Part shown: positions 48,992-57,312 of the stretch, piece after piece
Numbering within the stretch: position 1 is the first letter of the stretch
Layout of the letters: each line of letters opens with the position of its first letter
Origin: a virus
Direction: 5' to 3' (one strand)
Length of the DNA: 64,000 nucleotides
IMG/VR virus record: IMGVR_UViG_3300042876_000282
Location: 23,238 to 87,237 of that record
Notes under the pieces: generated by a model
The model's input: the letters and a program-made list of their open reading frames with translations, nothing else
Told to the model about the DNA's origin: nothing
Databases searched by the model: none
Translations under genes and position numbers: made by a program

Positions 48992-49842
48992 CGCGAGCCT
49001 CCCTCGGTGTCGTCGAGCTTCAACGCATGACGAAGGTTGTCGGCCGCGATGCGAAGCGCGAGTTCGCCGGCGCGCGTGCTCGGCTCCGGCAGCGCTCGAA
49101 CCCGTTCGAGGTCGGTCGGCGTCGGGGGCGTGGGTTCGACGTCGTCGAGCAAATCGCGGAGCGTGGACTTCGTCCAACGCACGCCGTCGCCGAACGAATC
49201 CGACCACGGTCCGCGTGGCACGAGGTCTTCGCCGTAGGTGCTGGCGAAGGTCGAGATCTTCGCCAGCGTGTTCGACATCGTCGTGAACTCCGCGAGCTTC
49301 GGCGCCGCGATCACGACCGCGCCACGAACGAGTTTGGCGTTGGCGTCGCGCAGCCCTTCGTACTTCCGCACGAGTTCGCCGACCGCGCGAAGGGCTTGCC
49401 CGTTGTGGTAGGCGGGTTCGACCGCCCACGCGAGCGCGGCGGAAGCGTCGAGCTTGATCGAGCGAAGCTCTTCCAGCACGTCGTCGAGTTCGCGACGAAC
49501 CTTCTCGACCTCGCCCGAGAGTCGAACCTGCTGATCTCCGCGAGACCTCGCCAATGCCTGAGCGGTCGCGAGTTCTTCTCGAAGTCGATCCACGCGCAGC
49601 CGTTCGAGGTCACGCTCTTTCACGGCGAGGTCGTTGAACTTGTTCGCGAGGTCAAGCTCCAGGCGAAGGCTCACGACCTCGCGCGTGAGCGCCAGCGGAT
49701 CGAGAGCTTGCGGCTTCGGCGAGTTCGTGGGGTGTCGCCGATGCGCGCCGGCGATGACGCCGCACGCTGGGCAGACGTCCGCGGGTTCGAGCGCGACGAG
49801 CGGCAGAGAGCAAGCGCTGGGATTGATCATGTCGTCGGTCAT
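48988..49842 (-). CDS. Unknown coiled-coil protein (284 residues)
   Basis: CPACGV near the N-terminus is a half zinc ribbon. Residues about 55-140 form a long coiled coil, followed by a compact helical domain. Function unknown. It overlaps its upstream neighbour by four bases, part of a single leftward transcript. Confidence 0.55.
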   Translation of the reverse strand: MTDDMINPSACSLPLVALEPADVCPACGVIAGAHRRHPTNSPKPQALDPLALTREVVSLRLELDLANKFNDLAVKERDLERLRVDRLREELATAQALARSRGDQQVRLSGEVEKVRRELDDVLEELRSIKLDASAALAWAVEPAYHNGQALRAVGELVRKYEGLRDANAKLVRGAVVIAAPKLAEFTTMSNTLAKISTFASTYGEDLVPRGPWSDSFGDGVRWTKSTLRDLLDDVEPTPPTPTDLERVRALPEPSTRAGELALRIAADNLRHALKLDDTEGGSR

Positions 49843-50411
49843 GGTTCCTCCGGTAGTCCAAGGCGATTGCGAAGGGCGCGGATCTCGTTTCCGATCGCTC
49901 GCGTCGTTCGACCCCGACCCGCGGAGTCGTCGCCGGCGAGCACGACCGCGATCTCACTGAACGCATCGAGCCGTGCTCGGGCTCGCAGGCTTTCGAGCCA
50001 ACGTCCGAACGCGTCACCGTTCGACGCGACCGCCATCGCTCGAAGCGCCATCACTTCGTCGTCCGTCCAATCTCGATCTCCGCCGACGCCGCCGTTGTGC
50101 GGGCTCTTGTGAATCCGCTCGATCGCGTTCAGCGCGCGAACGTTCACGCGTTGACGCTCCGCACGCGCTCGAAGCTCCGGCGTCGGGATTTCGAGCGCTG
50201 GCGCGGAGTAGTGGCGATCGCCGACGGGGCGCCCGTACTTCCGCGAGTAGCGAACGCCGCCGACCACGATCTGAGTCGCGGTCGCGTGCTCGACCTTCCC
50301 GAACCTGATCGTCGATTCCCGTTGGGAAAGGAAGCCCGCGCGCGAGTCGCGCCACGCGACTTCGTCGCCGACCTTCAAGTCGTCGCGCCAGTGTTGTTCG
50401 ATGGTCTTCAC
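49839..50411 (-). CDS. Unknown 190-residue protein
   Basis: The N-terminal part (HWRDDLKVGDEVAWRDSRAG) looks like a small SH3-like beta barrel. A helical Arg/Ala-rich C-terminus follows. It overlaps both neighbours by four bases. No family recognised. Confidence 0.55.
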   Translation of the reverse strand: MKTIEQHWRDDLKVGDEVAWRDSRAGFLSQRESTIRFGKVEHATATQIVVGGVRYSRKYGRPVGDRHYSAPALEIPTPELRARAERQRVNVRALNAIERIHKSPHNGGVGGDRDWTDDEVMALRAMAVASNGDAFGRWLESLRARARLDAFSEIAVVLAGDDSAGRGRTTRAIGNEIRALRNRLGLPEEP

Positions 50412-50740
50412 GAGTTCGCACCCTTCCCGTCGACGACACGCCCTTCCCGACGACGCACCCGCGCGTCGTCGAGTTCCGCGCGGAGCTTCTCGACCTCACC
50501 GTCGACGACGCGCCAACCCCTCGGTGAGTAGTAGATCAGCGTCCCGGACTTGCGGAGCGCCTGCAGCCGCTTCTCGACGACGCTGATCGCGGCATAGCCC
50601 GCGGTGTCGAATCCGTAGCGAGCGCCGACGGCTTCGATGGTCTCCCGCACGAGCGGGACGATCACGCGCGTTCGTCGGTTCCCCGCGCGGATGGTCTCGA
50701 CGATCTTCGCGTCGATCTCTTCGTAGTGGTGGTGATTCAT
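50408..50740 (-). CDS. Unknown 110-residue protein, winged-helix-like
   Basis: Residues 10-75 (KIVETIRAGNRRTRVIVPLV, then a helix and a beta hairpin GTLIYYSPRGWRVV) have winged-helix-like spacing. The start at 50740 follows AGGAAAGATCG on the minus strand. DNA-binding role possible. Confidence 0.55.
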   Translation of the reverse strand: MNHHHYEEIDAKIVETIRAGNRRTRVIVPLVRETIEAVGARYGFDTAGYAAISVVEKRLQALRKSGTLIYYSPRGWRVVDGEVEKLRAELDDARVRRREGRVVDGKGANS

Positions 50741-50922
50741 CGTTCGATCTTTCCTCGTGTGACGTGCCATCGGTGGCACACCGGGCATAGGTACGAGCGC
50801 AGTCGTGCGCCGTTGGTTCGGTTCGCGCGACGCGCTTGCTTCTCGCTCGCGTATCCGCGCTCGCGGCAGGTAGGGATCACGACATCGGTTCGCCGCGCGT
50901 CGCGCGGCTCGTCGTCGTTCAT
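50737..50922 (-). CDS. Zinc-ribbon protein with CPVCHRWH motif (61 residues)
   Basis: A short protein with one upstream cysteine (PTCRERGY) and CPVCHRWHVT near the end. Small phage proteins with this pattern are common and bind zinc; their role is unknown. It overlaps the flanking genes by four bases. Confidence 0.6.
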   Translation of the reverse strand: MNDDEPRDARRTDVVIPTCRERGYASEKQARRANRTNGARLRSYLCPVCHRWHVTRGKIER

Positions 50923-51620
50923 CGGCCCCTCGCTTTCATCGCAGCCGACACGAGACCGAGAGCACGCACGATCTCGAAGCCGCGCGCGGTGTCGTCGGGA
51001 CCGAGCGGCGCGCCGGCGTCGTTCGGGTCGAGAAACGCGATCGCTTGCTCGACGTCTTCGGAGGTCGCGCCGGCGGTCTCGAACACCTCCGGCGCGGAGG
51101 GCAGCCCGACACCGCGCAGCCGATCCACGGCGTCGTCGATCCGTGCTTCGAGTCGCTTCACGCGCGCGCACCATCGCGCGTTCTCTCGCTCGCTCTCCGC
51201 GAGCTTCTCGCGAAGCTCTTCGACCGAGATCGCGGAGAGCTTCCGCTCGGTGTCCAAGCCTTCGATCGCGAGCGCGACGCGTTGCAGCGCTTCACGCGTT
51301 CGCGTGTCGCCGTGGTCGATCGCGCGCTCGATCACGATCAGGTCGATCACGACGTTGTGGACACTGACGTTCATCGCTTCCAGCCTTTCCGCGCGCTTCC
51401 TCGCGACACGTTCCCGAGCCGCGCGCGCGATCTCTCCGGAGCGTGGAAGTTCGAGAACGAGCTTCGCGAGCGCGGCTCGTTCGGTGTCGTTCATCCAGTC
51501 GTGTTCCGTGGGGTAGAGCATGAGCGACGCCGGTGCAGCCGAACGCATCCGCAAGCGCGCCGGCGCGAGCACGCGATCGATCTCCGCGCCGATGCGCTCG
51601 ATCCGCTCGACGTCATCCAT
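50919..51620 (-). CDS. Unknown helical protein (233 residues)
   Basis: A largely helical and coiled-coil protein (residues 110-165). The ATG at 51620 overlaps the upstream stop (ATGGATGA). No family recognised. Confidence 0.55.
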   Translation of the reverse strand: MDDVERIERIGAEIDRVLAPARLRMRSAAPASLMLYPTEHDWMNDTERAALAKLVLELPRSGEIARAARERVARKRAERLEAMNVSVHNVVIDLIVIERAIDHGDTRTREALQRVALAIEGLDTERKLSAISVEELREKLAESERENARWCARVKRLEARIDDAVDRLRGVGLPSAPEVFETAGATSEDVEQAIAFLDPNDAGAPLGPDDTARGFEIVRALGLVSAAMKARGR

Positions 51621-52338
51621 CGTCGCGTGCCTTCCTCGCGGCATCGATCCACGCCGCCAGCGCTTCGAGCTTCTCCGCGTTCGCGGTGCGCTCGTCGTGC
51701 GAGAGTTCGACGGCGTCGGAGCGCTCGACCACGCACGCGAGAAGTTCGAGCACGCCGGGATCGGGGAAGGTGTCGAAGTCGGGATCCTTCACGCGACGAA
51801 GCGCGGCGTTGTCGAGTTCGAGCGTGCGAGCGTATTCGTGTGCGGTCGCGAGCACGTCGTCGAGCTTCTCGATCCGCGCGTGCAAGTTCGCGATCGGTCC
51901 ACACTCGCCCGAGATCTTCACGAGGTCCGCGTCCGACGTTTCGAGGTGGTAGCGCGTGCGGAGTTCGTGAAGAGCGCTTCCGATCTCACCGAGTTCGGAG
52001 TCGACGCGAACCGACTCGCGATCGAACGTCGTCACGGAATCGCGCAAGCCCTCGAACCCGATCACGGCTTCGCGCGCGAGAACCGTTACGACCTCCGGCG
52101 GCAGCGTGTAGCGCTTCAAGTCGTCGGCGAGCCGACGCGCTTCGTCGCGGAAGAGGTTCGAGCGATTCTCTTGCGTGGTCGCGCGACGCTCGGCTGCGAC
52201 GCGTGCCGCGTGTTCCGCGCGCAGCGCGGCGACGAGTTCGCGCCCGATGCGGCGGTACGCACCGAACGAGAACCCGCGGTTGAGCTTCTCTTCGATCGCG
52301 TCGAGGTTCAGGACATGGATCTTCGGATCGTCGGTCAT
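51613..52338 (-). CDS. Unknown helical protein (241 residues)
   Basis: Coiled-coil rich throughout, similar in style to the two other long helical proteins of this cluster (48988, 50919), though not obviously homologous. Operon context only. Confidence 0.55.
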   Translation of the reverse strand: MTDDPKIHVLNLDAIEEKLNRGFSFGAYRRIGRELVAALRAEHAARVAAERRATTQENRSNLFRDEARRLADDLKRYTLPPEVVTVLAREAVIGFEGLRDSVTTFDRESVRVDSELGEIGSALHELRTRYHLETSDADLVKISGECGPIANLHARIEKLDDVLATAHEYARTLELDNAALRRVKDPDFDTFPDPGVLELLACVVERSDAVELSHDERTANAEKLEALAAWIDAARKARDDG

Positions 52339-52604
52339 CGTGGGGGCGTTCCTTTCGCGGGCTTGGCGCCGTATGCAGCAAGCGCAGCGTGCGCACGCAT
52401 GACGGCTTGGACGAGATCAGCGGGCACGCTCACGCGCGCGAGGAAGTCGAGCGGCGTCCCGACGTCGAAGTCGGCTCGACCCGAGCGGAGCGCGGACTCG
52501 ACGAGCGCGCGCTCCGCGGTCTCGACATCGCGCACGAGATCAGCGCGACGGCTCGCACGGCGAAGACGATCGGAGGTGTAGCTTCTTTGCTTCGTGGTCG
52601 GCAT
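52335..52604 (-). CDS. Unknown 89-residue protein
   Basis: A basic N-terminal 25 residues and a helical remainder. ATGA overlap with its downstream neighbour; 16 bases separate it from the next gene upstream. No family recognised. Confidence 0.55.
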   Translation of the reverse strand: MPTTKQRSYTSDRLRRASRRADLVRDVETAERALVESALRSGRADFDVGTPLDFLARVSVPADLVQAVMRAHAALAAYGAKPAKGTPPR

Positions 52605-52620
52605 CGTTCGCCCCGAACCA

Positions 52621-52941
52621 TCATCCGACGCTCGGAAGGGAACGCGAGCGCGAACGAATCCGCGGACGGTTCTCGGTGTCGAACTCGGGCCGACGCTCGA
52701 ACTCGACGCGGTCGAACTCGACGCTCTCTCGCAGCGCGCGGATCGAATCGAAGCCGTCGACGTCGCGAGAGAGCAGCGCGCGAACCGAACGCTCTCCGAC
52801 GCCGGTCTCGTACGCGGTGGTGCAGCCGGAGATTCGAGCCGCGTGCTTCGAGAGCGACGCGCGAACCTGATTCGCGCGGATGTCCACGATCACGGGAACG
52901 AACTTCGAGCGCTTGCGGATGATGTAGACGGTCGTGGACAT
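52621..52941 (-). CDS. Unknown 106-residue protein
   Basis: A beta-rich start (TTVYIIRKRSKFVPVIVDIR) and an Arg-rich end. GAAAGGAACCCCGTCATG in sense is the local ribosome-site cassette. Function unknown. Confidence 0.6.
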   Translation of the reverse strand: MSTTVYIIRKRSKFVPVIVDIRANQVRASLSKHAARISGCTTAYETGVGERSVRALLSRDVDGFDSIRALRESVEFDRVEFERRPEFDTENRPRIRSRSRSLPSVG

Positions 52942-53030
52942 GACGGGGTTCCTTTCGATGCGAGCCGCGGAGGTCGCGGGCTTCGTGCGAGCGTCGAGCG
53001 CGTCGACGACCGAGGCGAAGCGCGCGACGT

Positions 53031-53369
53031 TCAGCCGACGATCTCGATCGTGTTCTTCGTGACGGAGGTCTCGACCTCGTTCGCGTTCGACCAGAACGTG
53101 ATCGACTCGAAGCGCGGGTCGTCGTGCGACACGAGCGGGAACACGAGAACGAGATCGCCCTTCTCGCCGGCGGTTCCGAGCTTCGTGCGAACGTCGCGAC
53201 GAAGGCGACCGATGCGCGCGCCGGCGACGCGCCCGAGGTAGAACCCGCGGTTCTGAGACTGGCCTGGATGCCGCGCGATCAAGGCTTCGATCGCGTTCTG
53301 ATAGCTCGCGACGAGCGACGAAAGAACGCAGGCGCGAGCGGCAACGGAGAGCGTGGTGGTGTTCGTCAT
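53031..53369 (-). CDS. Unknown 112-residue protein
   Basis: A mixed alpha/beta protein read from leftward promoter P10. Codon use fits the cluster. No family recognised. Confidence 0.6.
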   Translation of the reverse strand: MTNTTTLSVAARACVLSSLVASYQNAIEALIARHPGQSQNRGFYLGRVAGARIGRLRRDVRTKLGTAGEKGDLVLVFPLVSHDDPRFESITFWSNANEVETSVTKNTIEIVG

Positions 53370-53442
53370 CGGAGGTCTTCTCTTTCTCGGGGCGAGCCCC
53401 GTCGGTGAGCTTAGATATACGTCGAAACGGTGGGGGCGTCAA
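53370..53442 (-). promoter_or_regulatory. Hairpin-leader promoter P10 (minus)
   Basis: On the minus strand: TTGACG (53437-53442), 17-base spacer, TATATC (53414-53419), stem-loop CGGGG-CTCG-CCCCG at 53388-53401, AGAAAGAGAAG, then ATG at 53369. Confidence 0.8.
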
Positions 53443-53458
53443 GCGTCCCGTACGCGAA

Positions 53459-53689
53459 TCAGTCGAAGCACGCGATCGCGGCTTCGAGTTCGGGGAGCCG
53501 ATGCCCCGCATCCTCGATCTTCGAGAACTCGAACGCGATCCCGTGCATCGCGGAGACGACGTCGACGGGCGAGCCCGCTTTCCACGAGCGGTGGATCGAA
53601 CTCACGAACCCGTTTCCGGTTTCGATGTCCAGCATCCCGGCGAAGCGGTAGGCGATGCGGATGGCAGCGATCTGCGAAAGCGTGAACAT
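53459..53689 (-). CDS. Unknown 76-residue protein
   Basis: A small helical protein read from P11. The TLSQIAAIRIAYRFAGMLD start is amphipathic. No family recognised. Confidence 0.6.
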   Translation of the reverse strand: MFTLSQIAAIRIAYRFAGMLDIETGNGFVSSIHRSWKAGSPVDVVSAMHGIAFEFSKIEDAGHRLPELEAAIACFD

Positions 53690-53763
53690 GCGGGAGACTC
53701 CGGGTTGGTGGGGCGTGCCCCGTTGGTGAGATTAGATATACGCTAGACCGCGGGAGCCCGCAA
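53690..53763 (-). promoter_or_regulatory. Hairpin-leader promoter P11 (minus)
   Basis: Minus strand: TTGCGG, 17-base spacer, TATATC (53735-53740), stem-loop GGGG-CACG-CCCC at 53710-53721, then ATG 53689. A different loop (CACG) from most. Confidence 0.75.
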
Positions 53764-53779
53764 GCGGGAATCGACCGCT

Positions 53780-53818
53780 CCCCGAAAAAAAGTTTCGAGC
53801 CCTAGATTTCCGGAAGGA
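53780..53818 (-). terminator. Cassette terminator (minus)
   Basis: Reverse of the 37988 element; stem CCGGAAA / TTTTCGG, T-run on the minus strand. It follows the 53822 stop. Confidence 0.5.
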
Positions 53819-53821
53819 TTC

Positions 53822-54301
53822 TCACGCGGCCGCGGCGGAGTCGTGCACGACCTCGACGTTGCGAGCGTCGATCCAGATCGGATCGTCGGAGCCGGCGGTC
53901 TTGAACCCCACGCGCCAGCCGAACTTCGTTTCGCCGTACCAGAACACGATCCCGGCGGTACCCTTCGCGACCTTGCGACCGCGGACGACCACGATCGAGC
54001 GACCGCGCAGCGGAAGCGCGGCTTCGCGTGCGGCTTCCTCCGCGGCAACCCGCGCGGCTTCCTCCGCGCGCTTCGCAGCGTGTGCAGCGCGCACGGCTTC
54101 GATCTCCGCGTGGTACGCCGCGACGACGTCCGCCGGTGCGTCGACCTGAACTTGCGCGGGGTTCGAGACGTAGACCGAAGCGCGCGCGCCATCGGCGCCC
54201 ATGACGATCGCGTAGTAGTCGGTGATCCCGTCGTCGTAGTAGCGCTCGATCGCGATGGTGGTTCCGACGTGCGAGAAGGTGTCGTTGTGGTGGCGGATCA
54301 T
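53822..54301 (-). CDS. Unknown 159-residue protein
   Basis: A mixed N-terminal domain, a helical Ala/Glu middle (HAAKRAEEAARVAAEEAA) and a beta-rich C-terminal part. Read from P12. No family recognised. Confidence 0.6.
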   Translation of the reverse strand: MIRHHNDTFSHVGTTIAIERYYDDGITDYYAIVMGADGARASVYVSNPAQVQVDAPADVVAAYHAEIEAVRAAHAAKRAEEAARVAAEEAAREAALPLRGRSIVVVRGRKVAKGTAGIVFWYGETKFGWRVGFKTAGSDDPIWIDARNVEVVHDSAAAA

Positions 54302-54375
54302 GGTGCGGTCTCCGGGTTGGTGGGGCGAGCCCCGTTGGTGAGATTAGATATACGGGCGATCGGTTCGGGTGTCAA
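54302..54375 (-). promoter_or_regulatory. Hairpin-leader promoter P12 (minus)
   Basis: Minus strand: TTGACA (54370-54375, consensus -35), 17-base spacer, TATATC (54347-54352), stem-loop GGGG-CTCG-CCCC at 54322-54333. Upstream lies the A-tract CCGAAAAAAAGTTTCG shared with P3. Confidence 0.85.
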
Positions 54376-54404
54376 GCGTTCGGCGAAACTTTTTTTCGGG
54401 GGGT

Positions 54405-54641
54405 TCAGTTCCAGCCGATCGCGAGACCGAGGTCGGAGACCTCTTCGACGTAGTCCGCGCCGGCGTCGGGGAAGGTGACGTACCAGCGTTCGACCGCCGC
54501 GGAGTCGACGCCGGCGAAGCCGAGGATCGTCGCGTTGCGACCGTCGGTCCGCACCATCGAACCGGGGGCGAAGCGGTGCCACGCGCGGAACGGGGGGACG
54601 AAGAGGTTCGAGCGGTTCGCGGTGCGGATCGTGTTCGACAT
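54405..54641 (-). CDS. Unknown 78-residue protein
   Basis: A beta-rich small protein read from P13 (SMVRTDGRNATILGFAGVD). It ends just before the UP-like A-tract of P12. No family recognised. Confidence 0.6.
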   Translation of the reverse strand: MSNTIRTANRSNLFVPPFRAWHRFAPGSMVRTDGRNATILGFAGVDSAAVERWYVTFPDAGADYVEEVSDLGLAIGWN

Positions 54642-54713
54642 CGGAGGTCTTCTCTTTCTCGGGGCGAGCCCCGTTGACCCCCTAGATATACGTCCCCCCG
54701 TTCCGGGTTGCAA
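54642..54713 (-). promoter_or_regulatory. Hairpin-leader promoter P13 (minus)
   Basis: Minus strand: TTGCAA (54708-54713), 17-base spacer, TATATC (54685-54690), stem-loop at 54660-54673, AGAAAGAGAAG, ATG 54641. Same core as P7; both are inside the 107-bp repeat. Confidence 0.8.
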
Positions 54714-54767
54714 GCTCTTCGTCGAACTTTTTTTCGGGGTAGGTGTCGATTCCCGGAAACCGCTACG
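54661..54767. repeat. 107-bp inverted repeat, right copy
   Basis: Exact reverse complement of 42657-42763. The two copies point inward and bracket about 12 kb. Confidence 0.9.
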
Positions 54768-54797
54768 AATCAGGGGGTCAAGCGTGCGGTTCGACGT

Positions 54798-55154
54798 TCA
54801 GCCGTGGGCCTTCCCATGGTTCCGACCGCCGCACGCGCACTCGCACTTGTGGCCGGTCGCGTGCTCGCAACGCGAATCGCAAGCGATCGAAGCGACCACG
54901 CGCCCGAGAACGGGCTTCAGCGTGATCCGAGTTCCGCACGCGCACGGGACCACGCACGCGACTTGCGGTGAACCGTAGGTGCCGGGCGCGAGTCGCGCGC
55001 CGGTGTCGGTCACGCCGACGATGTTCGAGTAGCTTCCGACGTATTCGATCGCGGTGAGCAGCGCGGAGCGCTTCGCGCCGCACGCTTTGCACTTGCCGTT
55101 CATGCGGCGGGGGCGGATCGCATCGGTGCGGAGCGTGGTCGAGTCGGTGGTCAT
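54798..55154 (-). CDS. Cysteine-rich protein (118 residues)
   Basis: Two possible zinc sites: CKACGAKR near residue 22 and CACGTR plus CDSRCEHATGHKCECACGG toward the end. A basic, His-containing tail. Read from P14. No family recognised. Confidence 0.6.
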   Translation of the reverse strand: MTTDSTTLRTDAIRPRRMNGKCKACGAKRSALLTAIEYVGSYSNIVGVTDTGARLAPGTYGSPQVACVVPCACGTRITLKPVLGRVVASIACDSRCEHATGHKCECACGGRNHGKAHG

Positions 55155-55221
55155 CGTCGTTCTTCCTTCCGGGGCGAGCCCCTGATTCCCCGAACGTATA
55201 TCTAACCTCGTGCCCCGTCAA
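55155..55221 (-). promoter_or_regulatory. Hairpin-leader promoter P14 (minus, inverted box)
   Basis: Minus strand: TTGACG (55216-55221), 17-base spacer, TACGTT (55193-55198), stem-loop GGGG-CTCG-CCCC at 55171-55182, then ATG 55154. The TATATCTA box is present but on the opposite strand. Confidence 0.65.
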
Positions 55222-55247
55222 GCGGGGTGTCGAAGAAAGTTCGGGGC

Positions 55248-55266
55248 GTGTCTCCGACGAAGACAC
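55248..55266. repeat. 19-bp palindrome, copy 13
   Basis: GTGTCTCCGACGAAGACAC between divergent P14 and the terminase start, 46 bases before ATG. Confidence 0.85.
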
Positions 55267-55299
55267 GCGCCGGCGATCGCGCTCTTCGAGCGCTCGCGG

Positions 55300-55305
55300 T
55301 ACGCT
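55300..55305 (+). promoter_or_regulatory. -10 for large terminase, leaderless
   Basis: TACGCT exactly six bases before ATG 55312, so the transcript probably starts at or near the start codon. Confidence 0.5.
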
Positions 55306-55311
55306 GGCGCC

Positions 55312-56811
55312 ATGACGCAGGGCAACGGGGCGAGTGCGCCCGAAGAGCAGGATCCGGGGATCGTAGCGTGGCGCTCGCTCGTCGCGTTGTGTCGAACCGA
55401 CTTCCACGCGTTCGCGGAGTTCGTGATCCGCGATCAGACGACCGACGTTCCGATCGAGCAGGCGCCGATGCACGTCGCCATGCACGAAGCGATCGACACG
55501 ACGGGGCGCGTCGTGATCATGGCGCATCCCGAGAGCGGGAAGACCTCGCAGATCGCGATCGCTCGTGTGCTTTGGGAACTCGGGCGCGACCCGACGAAGC
55601 AAGTCGCGATCATCGGGAATACGCAGGACGCGGCGAAGAAAACGCTGAGCGCGATCAAGCTCTACATCGAGAAGAGCGCGGAGCTTCGCGCGGTGTTCCC
55701 GAAGCTCGTTCCCGGCAAGCTATGGCGCGACGACAAGATCGAGATCGAGCGACCGACGATCTCGAAAGACCCTTCGATTCAATGCGTGGGCTTCCACGGG
55801 CAGATCGTCGGCTCGCGCGTCGACATCGTGATCGCGGACGACTTGCTCGACTACGAGAACACGCGCACGGCATACACGCGGACCGACGTCTCGAAGTGGT
55901 TTCGATCGTCGGTCATGTCGCGTCTATCAGCGCGAGCGTGGGTCGCGTTCCTGACAAACGCGTGGCATCGCGACGACCTCGCGCACGAACTCGAACGCGA
56001 CGGGTGGAAGACGCTTCGGTTCCCGGTGTGGGATCGCGAGAAGCGTCCGACGTGGCCGGAGCGCTGGCCGATCGAGCGCATCCGGCAAGCGCAGGTCGAC
56101 ATGGGTCCGAACGACTTCGCGCGTTCGTTCGAGTGCAAGCCGCGCGACGACTCCGCGAAGATCTTCCCGGAGGAAGCGATCGAGCGTTGCACGCGCAACG
56201 GGCGCGGCTATCGGCTCGTCGACTTCCTCGACGACGACGAACTCGAAGCGGGCTCGGTGATCGTGCACGGTGTCGACATCGCGACGAGCAAGCGCGCGAC
56301 CGGCGCGGTGTCGTGCGTCTTCACGTTGCTCGTTCATCCGAACGGCGAACGCCAGCCGATCGCGATTCGCTCGGGGCGTTGGAGCGCGAAGGAACTTCTC
56401 TCCGCGTTGCGCGACGCCGCGGAGCGCTTCGGCGGTGTCGCCGTCGTCGAAGACAACGGCGCGCAGAAGTTCGTGGTCGACGTCGCGCAGAACGCCGACG
56501 AAGAGATCCCGATCCCGGTGCTTCCGTTCGCGACCGGGCGGAACAAGGTCGACCCCGTCACGGGGATCGAAGGCATGGCGGCGGAGTTCGATGCCGGCCG
56601 ATGGATCGTTCCGAGCGGCCGCGACGGGCGAACGCTAGACCCCGAGATCCGCGCATGGCTTCTCGAACTCGACGATTTCGATCCGGCAGCGCACGCCGGC
56701 GACCGACTCATGGCGTCGTGGATGGCGCGCACGTACGCGCTTCGCAAGCTCCGCAAGCGTCGACCGGGGGTCGACGACGGCGGAGACGTGCGGGTCTCGG
56801 TCATCGGATAG
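55312..56811 (+). CDS. terL: Terminase large subunit
   Basis: A 499-residue packaging ATPase/nuclease. MAHPESGKTSQ near residue 70 is a variant Walker A (serine-glycine before GKT), and VDIVIADDLLDYE is Walker B. The C-terminal nuclease has VHGVDIATSKRATG (first aspartate), VAVVEDNGAQK and DRLMASWMA (RNase H-like strands). It cuts and packages phage DNA into the portal. Start follows a leaderless-type -10. Confidence 0.9.
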   Translation: MTQGNGASAPEEQDPGIVAWRSLVALCRTDFHAFAEFVIRDQTTDVPIEQAPMHVAMHEAIDTTGRVVIMAHPESGKTSQIAIARVLWELGRDPTKQVAIIGNTQDAAKKTLSAIKLYIEKSAELRAVFPKLVPGKLWRDDKIEIERPTISKDPSIQCVGFHGQIVGSRVDIVIADDLLDYENTRTAYTRTDVSKWFRSSVMSRLSARAWVAFLTNAWHRDDLAHELERDGWKTLRFPVWDREKRPTWPERWPIERIRQAQVDMGPNDFARSFECKPRDDSAKIFPEEAIERCTRNGRGYRLVDFLDDDELEAGSVIVHGVDIATSKRATGAVSCVFTLLVHPNGERQPIAIRSGRWSAKELLSALRDAAERFGGVAVVEDNGAQKFVVDVAQNADEEIPIPVLPFATGRNKVDPVTGIEGMAAEFDAGRWIVPSGRDGRTLDPEIRAWLLELDDFDPAAHAGDRLMASWMARTYALRKLRKRRPGVDDGGDVRVSVIG

Positions 56812-56813
56812 CG

Positions 56814-56860
56814 CCTGATTTCTAGGGCTCGAAACTTTTTTTCGGGGGCATGTCGTTTTT
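56814..56860 (+). terminator. Cassette terminator after terL
   Basis: TTTCTAGGGCTCGAAACTTT, then TTTTCGGGGG, a short stem and TCGTTTTTCTC just after the terminase stop. Confidence 0.5.
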
Positions 56861-56863
56861 CTC

Positions 56864-56932
56864 TTGCGAGGGGGAACGGGGGGACGTATATCTAGGACAT
56901 CAAACGGGCTCGCCCGAGAAAGTAGAACGACA
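56864..56932 (+). promoter_or_regulatory. Hairpin-leader promoter P15
   Basis: TTGCGA at 56864, 17-base spacer, TATATC at 56887, stem-loop CGGG-CTCG-CCCG at 56905-56916, then AGAAAGTAGAACGACA and ATG. Confidence 0.8.
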
Positions 56933-57280
56933 ATGACCACGATCAACGCGCTTCTCTCCGCCGTCCGCGCCACCCTCACGATGGTCGCCTACGCGACGAT
57001 CTCTCGCGAGCTTCTCGCGGCGAAGGCCGCGGATTACATCGCGTCGCGCTACGTCGCGACTCAATCCTGGACCTTCGACGGGGGCGAGGCGATCGTCGTT
57101 CAGACGAACTCGATCTACGAAGCCCCGAGCTTCGTCTTCCTCTTCCGCATCGGCGGAGAGATCATCCGCGCCGAGGGCGCGAGCTACATGGGGATCGATG
57201 GCGTTCTCGCCAACCCCCCGATGCGGATCGTCGACGCTCTCGCTCGCGTTCGCGGCGCGACGTTCGCGGAGGCGGCTTGA
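56933..57280 (+). CDS. Unknown 115-residue protein
   Basis: An alpha/beta protein (helical start, then FVFLFRIGGEIIRAEG) read from P15. It sits between the terminase and the late genes. No family recognised. Confidence 0.6.
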   Translation: MTTINALLSAVRATLTMVAYATISRELLAAKAADYIASRYVATQSWTFDGGEAIVVQTNSIYEAPSFVFLFRIGGEIIRAEGASYMGIDGVLANPPMRIVDALARVRGATFAEAA

Positions 57281-57312
57281 TTCAGCGCACCGATGCGGTG
57301 CGGGAGGTATCG

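Noticed and set aside
42657-54767. The 107-bp repeats as transposon ends
   Set aside because: No transposase is present in the 12 kb between them and no target-site duplication is seen; they contain promoter modules instead.
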